Assembly (NCBI RefSeq): GCF_029502005.1
Contig: NZ_JAMQOT010000006.1
Coordinates: 62,001-126,000, forward strand
From: Natrinema salsiterrestre
Lineage (GTDB): Archaea; Halobacteriota; Halobacteria; Halobacteriales; Natrialbaceae
Length of the DNA stretch: 64,000 nt
Direction: 5' to 3'
Below the pieces are notes generated by a model. The model saw only the letters and a program-made list of their open reading frames with translations. It did no database searches and was not told where the DNA came from. Both the position numbers and the translations under genes were made by a program. Of the stretch, positions 36,470-43,592 are shown one piece after another. Position 1 is the first letter of the stretch. Every line of letters starts with the position of its first letter.

Positions 36470-38239
36470 TCAGTCGTCGGACGGCGCTGCGGACTCGTCG
36501 CCCGCCGCAGCCGCCGCGGACTCGCTCTCCGCGAAGGGGTACCACGACTGCTTGGCGTCGGCCATGTACGGCGCTTCGAAGTCCGTCTCCTCGGGCTCGC
36601 AGAACTCCACGAGCTGTGCCTCGGCCGTCGCCTCGACCCACTGGCGGAACGTCTGTCCCTCGGTTCGGTGGGCCGCGTAGGCCTCGAGCAGGTTGCGGAT
36701 CGCGCCGGGAGCCTCGTCGGCCGGGACGCGCTGCTGAACCCAGTCGATGAACGAGGGGTCCTCGCCGATACCGCCGCCGACGCCGATGTCGAAGGCCTCG
36801 ACCATCTCGTCGTCCTTGCGGGCGCGCATCCCCTGCAGGCCGATATCGGCGGTCATCGCCTGCCCGCAGTCGGCCGTACAGCCGGAGTAGTGCATCTTGA
36901 TCTTCCCCACGTCCTCGGGCAGGTCGACGTTCGCGTTGAACCAGCGCAGCATGCGGGCCATCCGACCCTTCGTCTCGGTCAGCGCGATCGAACAGAACTC
37001 GGTTCCGGTGCAGGCCATCGCGCCGCGCTCGAAGGGGCTCGGCTCGGCGGGATACTCGGACAGCAGCGGTTCCGCGAGCAGCGCATCCAGATCCTCGTCA
37101 GCGACGTCGACGATGACGGGGTTCTGGCGGCGGGTGAGCCGAATCTCGCCGGAGCCGTACTCGTCGGCGAGATCGGCCAGTTCGATGGCGTCCTCGGCCG
37201 GCAGGCGACCGACGGGCACGCTCAATCCGACGTAGTTCCGACCGTCTTTCTGATCGCCGACGCCGACGTGGTCGTGCTGGCCCTCCTCGACCGGTTGCCC
37301 GGCGTTGTACGTGTACTCCTCGCGGAAGTCCTCGCCAGCGGTGTGCATCTCGAACTCGAGGTACTCCTCCTGGAGCGTCTCGCGGATCTTCGCCATGCCC
37401 CAGTCCTCGGCGAAGAACCGGGCGCGGTTCTTCGAGCGGTTCTGTCTGTCGCCGTAGTCGTGGTAGAGTTCGACGAAGCCGCGGCCGACCTCGTAGGCGT
37501 TCTCTGGCCGGACGAAGACGTCCAGCGGCGTCGCGGCGCGCGGCTGACGACCGCCGAGCCCGCCGCCGATACGGACGTTGAATCCCTTCACTGTCTCCCC
37601 GTCTATCTCCTTCGTCGCCGGCTCGAACCCGATGTCGTTGATCGAGTCCTGTGCGCAGCCGACCGTACAGCCCGACGCGCTGATGTTGAACTTCCGGGGC
37701 ATGTTCGCGAGCGCGTCGTCTTTGCGAAGCTCCTCCTCGAAGCGCTCGAGCAGGGGCCCGGCTTCGACGAACTCCTCGGCCTTTCCGTGGAGCGGACAGC
37801 CCGAGATGTTTCGCATCGTGTCACCGCCCGCAGAGCGGGAGTGGACGCCGACCGACTCGAGTTTCTCCCAGATCTCCGGGACGTCCTCGAGCTCGAGCCA
37901 GTGCAGTTGGATCGACTGCCGCGTCGTCAGGTCGATCCAGCCGTTGCCGAACTCGGGGTTCTCGACGGGGCCCGTCGCGTAGTCGCGAGCGACCTCGCCG
38001 ATCGTCCGCAGCTGGTCGGGCTCGAGAATTCCGCTGGCGTTGGTCAGCCGCATCATGAAGTACGATTCCTGGCCCGAACGCTGGTGGAACAGCCCCCAGA
38101 ATTTGAAGCGGGTGAACCACTTCTCGCGTTCGTCCTCCGGAATCGCCTCGTAGCCGCCGTTATCGGCGAAGTCGAGTATGTGTTCGCGGACCTCGTCCCC
38201 GTAACAGCCCTCTTTGAGTTCCTCTTTCTTATGCGACAT
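36470..38239 (-). CDS. nirA: Ferredoxin-dependent assimilatory nitrite reductase
   Basis: 589 residues from the ATG at 38239. Reduces nitrite to ammonium with six electrons from ferredoxin, using siroheme and a [4Fe-4S] cluster. Cluster/siroheme ligands are in MACTGTEFC (about 409, 415) and HYSGCTADCGQ (about 452, 456). The two ferrodoxin-like repeats each carry the NIR_SIR half-domain (MMRLTNASGILEPDQLRTIG, YVGLSVPVGRLPAEDAIEL). A 19-codon longer start exists, but MSHKKEELKEG follows haloarchaeal convention. It has its own promoter separate from nasA-narK, with a 20-bp element shared with nasA and a leader ORF that overlaps this start. The Ala-rich acidic tail after WYPFAESES is non-conserved in style. 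Confidence 0.95.
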   Translation of the reverse strand: MSHKKEELKEGCYGDEVREHILDFADNGGYEAIPEDEREKWFTRFKFWGLFHQRSGQESYFMMRLTNASGILEPDQLRTIGEVARDYATGPVENPEFGNGWIDLTTRQSIQLHWLELEDVPEIWEKLESVGVHSRSAGGDTMRNISGCPLHGKAEEFVEAGPLLERFEEELRKDDALANMPRKFNISASGCTVGCAQDSINDIGFEPATKEIDGETVKGFNVRIGGGLGGRQPRAATPLDVFVRPENAYEVGRGFVELYHDYGDRQNRSKNRARFFAEDWGMAKIRETLQEEYLEFEMHTAGEDFREEYTYNAGQPVEEGQHDHVGVGDQKDGRNYVGLSVPVGRLPAEDAIELADLADEYGSGEIRLTRRQNPVIVDVADEDLDALLAEPLLSEYPAEPSPFERGAMACTGTEFCSIALTETKGRMARMLRWFNANVDLPEDVGKIKMHYSGCTADCGQAMTADIGLQGMRARKDDEMVEAFDIGVGGGIGEDPSFIDWVQQRVPADEAPGAIRNLLEAYAAHRTEGQTFRQWVEATAEAQLVEFCEPEETDFEAPYMADAKQSWYPFAESESAAAAAGDESAAPSDD

Positions 38240-38300
38240 CTGGGACCACCTCACCGACCGAACGATCGGACGCGAAATCGCGAAGTTCTTCACCAAACAT
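38229..38300 (-). CDS. Leader ORF (23 aa) overlapping the nirA start
   Basis: ATG at 38300 opens 23 codons starting MFGEELRDFASD and ending VGEVVPDVA, with TAA at 38229-38231, past the nirA ATG at 38239 in another frame. It starts 36-42 bases after the TTATAAG box at 38336-38342, so it is the first good ATG on the mRNA. nasA has a matching leader ORF at the same distance from the same upstream element. The composition is protein-like. Translation is inferred, not shown. Confidence 0.45.
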   Translation of the reverse strand: MFGEELRDFASDRSVGEVVPDVA

Positions 38301-38340
38301 GTCGTAATTCACGTTTTAGCAACATGGTACTAAACCTTAT

Positions 38341-38360
38341 AACGGTAATCGTTTACAAAC
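38341..38360 (-). promoter_or_regulatory. Shared 20-bp element of the nirA promoter
   Basis: On the plus strand AACGGTAATCGTTTACAAAC; the nasA promoter has the same 20 bases with one change (G for A) at 42279-42298. It contains the near-palindrome GTTTACAAAC and overlaps the 5' side of the TTATAAG TATA box (38336-38342), the normal place of an activator site or an extended BRE. A second box TATAAGG follows at 38419-38425, 58 bases away, exactly as at nasA. Probably a nitrate/nitrogen control site; the regulator is unknown. Confidence 0.65.
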
Positions 38361-38643
38361 ATCTGCTTTTGATTCGTATTCGGAGCCGGACGTGGCATCT
38401 CCAATGGAATATGGTCTGTATAAGGACGTATATCGCGAGTGACCGGGGTGGAGAATCGGCGATTACAAACGCGATCCCAGCAGTTCGATCTCGGTCGCAC
38501 GCGAACGCGGGGGTGATATCCGATTCGGGCAGTCCGGTTCCGCGCGCGACGTTCAAAACAGTACAAACCGTTGTGGCGAGAGCGATCGCTGACGGATCAA
38601 ACCCCGACGAATGGGTAGAACGGTGCGCGAAACGCGAACGAAC

Positions 38644-39993
38644 TCAATCGTCGGCCGGAACCGGCCCGTCCGGGGCGGGCTCCACTCGAGTCCGGTACAG
38701 CCCGCCGGAGAGGCCGATCGACGCGACTGCGAGGACGAGGACGACGACGAAACCGTTCGCGTACCCGGCGGTCCCCTGCAGATCGACGAACAGCCCCAGC
38801 ACGGGCGGGATAACGAACCCGCCGAACGCGCCGAGCCCGCCGACCAGCCCCGACGCGCCCCCGACGGCCTCCGGGACGTATTTCGGGACGAGACCGAACA
38901 CCGCCGCGTTGGCGACGCCGATCCCGATGCCGAGCAGCACCGTCGCGCCGATCGCGAGCGGGACGGTTCGAGCGACGACCAGAATCGCCGCGGCGATGCC
39001 GACGACGACGAAGCTCGCTATCGCGGTCCGTTCGCCGCCGACGCGGTCGCTCACGACGCCACCCGGCACGCGGACGAGCGCCGCGAGGAGCGTGAACGCC
39101 ACCGCCGTGAGGGTCCCGGCACCCTGCAAGTCGAGGTCGTGGACAGCTGTCCAGTACGACGGGAACCAGGTCGTGAGCGCGAGGAAGCCCCCGAAGGACG
39201 CGAAGAACAGGCCGACGAGCACCCAGGTTCTCGGAATCCCGGCCGCCTCGCGGATCGAGGCCGTCGCGTCGCCGCTGGGGAACAGATCTTGCCCCCGCGC
39301 TTCGGCCGCCCGCCTCGCATCGTCGGCCTCGAGTCCCCGCTTCCGGAGCTGAAAGAACGGGGCGTCGACGGCGACGACGGCGTAGACGACGGTTCCGAGG
39401 ACGAGGAACCCGAACCACGCGAGGTACGCGCCCGTCAGGCCGAGGGCGGCGAGCGCGACGGGAACGACGAGCGTGAAAATACCCGGCGAGCTGTTGCCGA
39501 GCCCTGCGTACACTGCGAGCATCGTCCCCTGTCGGTCCTCGGGCGACCAGTAGGACGTCTGGGCCGCGCCGACCGAGAACGTCGCGATCCCGCAGCCGCT
39601 CAGCGCGCCGAACAGGAACACCAGCGGATAGTGGGCCATCGTCAGGCCGTCCGTGCCGACGGTCACGAGAATCGTCGAGAGGCCGGCCATTCCCACGACG
39701 GCACAGCCCAGCAGGACCAGAAACGGCTTCGCCGCCCCGACGTCCTCGACCCACGCGCCGAACGGAATCCGGAGCAGCGAGCCGGTCAGCTGCGGCGCGG
39801 CGACCAGCAATCCGAGGGCGAGTCCGGACAGCCCCATCGCGCCCTCGAGTTCGGTCGCGACGGGACCGTAGAGGACGACGCCGGCGAACCCGACGAAGAA
39901 GCCGAGGGTCGCCGACGCGACGCCGCGTCGCGGATCTCCCCGGATATCGCGTGTGCCGTCGCTCGTCGGTTCGGGGGTCGATTTCGCGGTCAT
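38644..39993 (-). CDS. narK: Nitrate/nitrite transporter, MFS (NarK/NasA type)
   Basis: 449 residues, twelve predicted helices of the major facilitator superfamily. The two nitrate-signature motifs are recognisable: AVYAGLGNSSPGIFTLVVP in helix 5 and GGASGLVGGLGAFGGFVIPP in helix 11, both Gly-rich. Arg residues of the substrate site (SLLRIPFGAWVEDVG, ALVRVPGGVVSDRVGG) are present. It begins 6 bases after the nasA stop, so it is co-transcribed with the nitrate reductase and should import nitrate for assimilation. The tail after YRTRVEP is acidic. Some haloarchaeal annotations call this gene nasB or nasT. Confidence 0.93.
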   Translation of the reverse strand: MTAKSTPEPTSDGTRDIRGDPRRGVASATLGFFVGFAGVVLYGPVATELEGAMGLSGLALGLLVAAPQLTGSLLRIPFGAWVEDVGAAKPFLVLLGCAVVGMAGLSTILVTVGTDGLTMAHYPLVFLFGALSGCGIATFSVGAAQTSYWSPEDRQGTMLAVYAGLGNSSPGIFTLVVPVALAALGLTGAYLAWFGFLVLGTVVYAVVAVDAPFFQLRKRGLEADDARRAAEARGQDLFPSGDATASIREAAGIPRTWVLVGLFFASFGGFLALTTWFPSYWTAVHDLDLQGAGTLTAVAFTLLAALVRVPGGVVSDRVGGERTAIASFVVVGIAAAILVVARTVPLAIGATVLLGIGIGVANAAVFGLVPKYVPEAVGGASGLVGGLGAFGGFVIPPVLGLFVDLQGTAGYANGFVVVLVLAVASIGLSGGLYRTRVEPAPDGPVPADD

Positions 39994-39999
39994 GAACGG

Positions 40000-42153
40000 T
40001 CAGGCGCTCGCTTCCGCGACCGCCCTGACATCCCGTTCCCGCGGCGGCTCGAGACGAACCGCGCACTGCTTGAAGTTCGGCTCGTTCGAGCGCGGGTCGA
40101 CGTCGGGGAGCGTGAGATCGTTGACGTCAGGATGGTGAATCGGCAGCCAGACGACCCCGTCCGGGATCGCCTCGTCCGTCTCCACGCTGACCGTCACCGA
40201 CGCTCGGCGGGAGACGACGCGGGCGAACCGCTCGTCTTCCTCGTCGGCCTCGTTCCCCTCGGCCGTGGTTTCGATTTCGTCCGCGAAGGCGGCGGCCGTC
40301 GCCGGGCTGACCCGGGCCGTCGGCGGTTCGTCCTCGCGGGTTCGAACCCCGGTGTTGTACGCGCCGGGGCGACGGGCAGTCGTCAGCGTGAACGGATACG
40401 ATTCGTCCGTCGGTTCCGGGAGCGCTCGAGCCTCGCTCATCGAGAACCGGGCGCGGCCGGACTGCGTGTAGAACGACCAGGATTCGCCGCTCGAGTCGGC
40501 GGCGGAATCGGTCACATCGTCCGACTCTCCGGCGGTCTCGTAGTACCGGTACCCGCCCGCTACGTCCGGTGCCGGTGCCGGCCAGCGGACCGCGCGTTCG
40601 GCCTCGAGGCGGTCGTAGCTGATCCCCGAGAGATCCGCCGGAGTTCCGGCCGTCAGCGAGGCGAACTCGTCGAAGACGGCTTCCGGCTCGGGTCGGCCGT
40701 CGAACAGATCCGGGACGAGTCGGTCGGCGAGCTGGCCGATCAGCGCGAGATCCGTTCGGACGCCCGAGGGCGTCTCCGTCGCCGCCCGAACCCGGGAGAC
40801 GGTCCGTTCCATGTTTGTCGTCGTCCCCTCCGACTCGCCCCAGGTCGCCGCGGGCAGGACGACGTCGGCGTATTCGATCGTCTCGCTGCGGAAGGCGTCC
40901 TGCACGACGAGGAACGAGTCCGCGAGTTTCTCGCGGACGCGGGTGGTATCGGGCATGCCCGCGACGGGGTTGGTCGCGACCGCGTAGACCGTATCGACGT
41001 CGTCGCCGATCGCGTCGACGATGCCGACGGGTCCCGGTCCGGGGTCGTCGGGGAACCGCGAGACGGGCACGTCCCACGTCTCGGCGACCTGCCGTCGGTG
41101 GTCCGGATCGGCAAACGGTCGGTGGCCGGGCCAGGACCCCTTCGAGGAACAGACGCGGGTCCCCATCGAGTTGGCCTGCCCGGTCAGCGAGAACGGTCCC
41201 GAACCCGGCCGGAGGTTGCCCGTCGCGAGACACAGGTCGATCAGCGCGCCCGCGGCCGCGGTCCCGTTGACGCTCTGGTTGATTCCCATCCCCCAGTACA
41301 GCAGGGACGGATCCTCGAGCGCCGCCGCGAGGCGGTCGACGTCGGCCATCGAAACGCCCGCCGTCTCGGCGGCGTCGGCCGCGTCGGGGAGGTCCGCACG
41401 GAGTTCCTCGAATCCGGTCGTCGCCTCGTCGACGAACGCCTCGTCGATGCGGTCCGTCTCGACGACGCGGGCGAGGACGGCTCGAGCGAGTGCGAGGTCA
41501 CCGCCCGGCTCGAGGGGCACGTGGTGGTCGGCGACCTCGGCGGTCTCGCTGTGGACGGGATCGACGACGATCAGCTCGGAGTCGTCCTCGTCCGCGGACT
41601 GCCGAATCCAGCGGAACATGACCGGATGAGCGGCCGCCGGGTTCGCACCCCAGACCACGTGCGTGTCGGCCTCGGGGATGTCGTCGTAGGTCGGCGGCGG
41701 CGCGTCGCTGCCGAACGCGTCGTAGTACGCCGTGACGGCCGAGGCCATACACAGCGTCGTGTTGGCGTCGTAGTACCGGGTTCCGAAGCCGCCGCGGGCG
41801 AGCTTGCCCAGCGCGTAGGCGGCCTCGTTGGTCTGCTGGCCGCTCCCCAGAACGGCGACGCTGTCGCCGCCGTCCTCGAGCGCGGTCCCCAGCCCTTCCG
41901 CCGCGCGCTGGAGGGCGGATTCCCACGTCGTCGGCACGAGGTCGCCGTCCGCCCGCACGAGCGGCCGCGTCAGCCACTCCCCGCCCGGATCGGCGGTCTC
42001 GCTGACGCCGCGCTGACACGCGAGTCCCTGATTGACCGGGTGACTGGGGTCGCCGCGGACGGTCTCGAGGCCGTACCCCCGTTCCGGGGTCTGCTGGACG
42101 TGGCCGCACCCGACCGCACACCGCATACACGTGGTCGGGACGAGATCGGTCAC
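40000..42153 (-). CDS. nasA: Assimilatory nitrate reductase
   Basis: 717 residues from the GTG at 42153 (a GTG three codons earlier, 42162, is possible). A single-subunit molybdopterin enzyme reducing nitrate to nitrite. The N-terminal [4Fe-4S] ligands are TTCMRCAVGCG and LACQRG (Cys 9, 12, 16, 46). The bis-MGD domains show LGSGQQTNEAAYALGKLARG, NTTLCMASAVTAYYDAFG, and the C-terminal MoCo-binding domain with LTTARRPGAYNTGVRTR and NEPNFKQCAVRL. No Tat signal, so it acts in the cytosol with ferredoxin as donor. The chosen GTG makes a GTGA overlap with the leader ORF at 42150-42239, which argues for translational coupling. Confidence 0.95.
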   Translation of the reverse strand: MTDLVPTTCMRCAVGCGHVQQTPERGYGLETVRGDPSHPVNQGLACQRGVSETADPGGEWLTRPLVRADGDLVPTTWESALQRAAEGLGTALEDGGDSVAVLGSGQQTNEAAYALGKLARGGFGTRYYDANTTLCMASAVTAYYDAFGSDAPPPTYDDIPEADTHVVWGANPAAAHPVMFRWIRQSADEDDSELIVVDPVHSETAEVADHHVPLEPGGDLALARAVLARVVETDRIDEAFVDEATTGFEELRADLPDAADAAETAGVSMADVDRLAAALEDPSLLYWGMGINQSVNGTAAAGALIDLCLATGNLRPGSGPFSLTGQANSMGTRVCSSKGSWPGHRPFADPDHRRQVAETWDVPVSRFPDDPGPGPVGIVDAIGDDVDTVYAVATNPVAGMPDTTRVREKLADSFLVVQDAFRSETIEYADVVLPAATWGESEGTTTNMERTVSRVRAATETPSGVRTDLALIGQLADRLVPDLFDGRPEPEAVFDEFASLTAGTPADLSGISYDRLEAERAVRWPAPAPDVAGGYRYYETAGESDDVTDSAADSSGESWSFYTQSGRARFSMSEARALPEPTDESYPFTLTTARRPGAYNTGVRTREDEPPTARVSPATAAAFADEIETTAEGNEADEEDERFARVVSRRASVTVSVETDEAIPDGVVWLPIHHPDVNDLTLPDVDPRSNEPNFKQCAVRLEPPRERDVRAVAEASA

Positions 42154-42239
42154 GATACCCACCTCGCTGCGGTACCGGAGCGAGCGGGACTGTGTGATTT
42201 ACAATCACACCCATCCAATGGAGATTCGCGTGATATCAT
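42150..42239 (-). CDS. Leader ORF (29 aa) overlapping the nasA start
   Basis: ATG at 42239 opens 29 codons beginning MISRESPLDGCDCKSHS and ending ARWVS, with TGA at 42150-42152 that overlaps the nasA GTG as GTGA. The ATG is 40 bases downstream of the 20-bp element; nirA's leader ORF starts 41 bases from its copy. The peptide is Ser/Arg/Cys-rich, less typical of haloarchaeal proteins than the nirA one. A 19-bp palindrome lies inside it. Confidence 0.4.
   Translation of the reverse strand: MISRESPLDGCDCKSHSPARSGTAARWVS
42192..42210. repeat. 19-bp palindrome in the nasA leader
   Basis: GTGTGATT-TAC-AATCACAC: perfect 8-base arms with a 3-base centre. It lies between the likely transcription start (about 42250) and the nasA start codon, inside the leader ORF. 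It could be a protein site or an RNA hairpin that hides the start. No copy was found in the nirA leader. Confidence 0.5.
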
Positions 42240-42278
42240 GCAGAGTTTCACAGATTAGGGAAACATACGGAGTTACTA

Positions 42279-42298
42279 AACGGTGATCGTTTACAAAC
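42279..42298 (-). promoter_or_regulatory. Shared 20-bp element of the nasA promoter
   Basis: On the plus strand AACGGTGATCGTTTACAAAC, differing from the nirA copy at one base. It overlaps the TATA-like TTTAGTAAC (about 42272-42280 on the minus strand). The second TATAAGG box lies at 42357-42363, 58 bases away, as at nirA. The equal spacing shows the two promoters share common descent or common architecture. Confidence 0.65.
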
Positions 42299-42480
42299 TG
42301 TTTATTTTGGCTCGGAAACGGCCAAGAGTCCGGAATATGCGGACGGATAGGGAGAATATAAGGGCATTATACGCGGAGAATTCCGAGTCGCGAGCGACCG
42401 AACGTCCACGAACCGACGACAGGCGTGACTACCCGAGTGAGAGCCGTCGTGTCGAAAACGGGGACCGACTCGAGCGCGAG

Positions 42481-43452
42481 CTACTCGCGCCCGACCCACT
42501 TGAGGATGAACAGCGTCCCCTCGAACAGCAGGATCATCGTCACGGCGACGAGGATGGGTGCCATCCCCGTCGGGTCGAGCGTGAACGCGAAGGCGAGCGC
42601 CGCGAAGGCCGCCCAGAAGTACAGCCGCTTCTGGGCGAGCCAGCGGCGGGTCGTCACGCCCAGCATGATCGCCAGCATGATGAACAGCGGAATCTGGAAG
42701 ACGATCGCGAGGAAGCCGGTCAACGTGATGATCAGGTTGAACGTGTCGCCGAGCGCGTACTGGATATCCGCACTCGCCTCCGCGTAGTACGTGAAGTACT
42801 CGAACAGGATCGGCAACACGAGCAGGTAGGAGAAGACCATCCCGAGCGCTCCGAGGATGACGCTCGTCGGCACCGCCGCGAGGTAGTACTTGCGCTCGTT
42901 GGGGTACAGTCCCGGCCGCATGAACAGGTAACACTCGTAGATGAACGCCGGCAACGCGACCATGATCCCGAGCAGCGACGAAATCTTGATCCGGGTCAGC
43001 CACAGCTCGAGCGGATTGTACACGTGCGGCGGCGGCGCGTCGCCGCCGGCGGGGAAGACGTTGAACCAGACGAACTGGATCGCGTCGGAGGCCCACAGCA
43101 GGCCGATCGCCGTCCCGCCCGCCCCGAACAGGAGGACGACCGCCAGCCGGAGGACCATCTCCTCGATGTGATCGGCCAGCGGCATCTCCTCGTCGTCCGG
43201 CGGCGTCGAGATGCCGCCGATATCGTCGTCGGGGTCGGGATAGGTCGGTTCGGGGTTGTGACGGTCGCTGACGACCCCTTCGCCGTCGGTCTCGAGGTTC
43301 GGGTCGTCCGCATCCCCATCTTCGGACGGCTCGGCGTCGCTCTCGGACGCCGGTTCGGACGCGTCGGCCGCGGACGGCCGGTGCTCGTCGGGGTCCTCCC
43401 GCGGCTCTGCCGGGCCCTCGACATCGCGGTCGTCCGCCGGCTCGTCCGACAT
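42481..43452 (-). CDS. tatC: Twin-arginine translocase subunit TatC
   Basis: 323 residues. An acidic, disordered N-terminal extension of about 90 residues (SDAEPSEDGDADDPNLE) precedes a TatC core: PLADHIEEMVLRLAVVLLFG, YECYLFMRPGLYPNERK (the conserved Phe/Arg/Pro region), FNLIITLTGFLAIVFQIPLF and the C-terminal TGMAPILVAVTMILLFEG. TatC recognises twin-arginine signals. This form corresponds to the haloarchaeal TatCo. It is divergent from tatCt, from which it is separated by about 140 bases; a TATA-like CCTATAACC at about 43477-43485 is 25 bases before the ATG. Haloarchaea export most secreted proteins through Tat, so both genes should be essential. Confidence 0.93.
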   Translation of the reverse strand: MSDEPADDRDVEGPAEPREDPDEHRPSAADASEPASESDAEPSEDGDADDPNLETDGEGVVSDRHNPEPTYPDPDDDIGGISTPPDDEEMPLADHIEEMVLRLAVVLLFGAGGTAIGLLWASDAIQFVWFNVFPAGGDAPPPHVYNPLELWLTRIKISSLLGIMVALPAFIYECYLFMRPGLYPNERKYYLAAVPTSVILGALGMVFSYLLVLPILFEYFTYYAEASADIQYALGDTFNLIITLTGFLAIVFQIPLFIMLAIMLGVTTRRWLAQKRLYFWAAFAALAFAFTLDPTGMAPILVAVTMILLFEGTLFILKWVGRE

Positions 43453-43592
43453 CTACAGGATATTGATAGGCCACCGGTTATAGGCCTTTTTCTTACGAAG
43501 ACCCCTCGAGGGTGAGAAGGCCGGCCGATCGCCCCACGAACCGCGTACCCACTCGAAAGGTTGATAACTGGATGTCAGTTACCACCTACCCA

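Noticed and set aside
36668-39352. An 894-codon plus-strand open frame spanning nirA, its promoter and narK.
   Set aside because: It is opposite the nirA and narK genes, has no recognisable domain and its composition mirrors the antisense of real genes.
38611-42258. A 1215-codon plus-strand open frame across narK and nasA.
   Set aside because: Long antisense frames are expected in GC-rich genes with strong codon bias; it shows no domain and an extreme Arg/Asp content.
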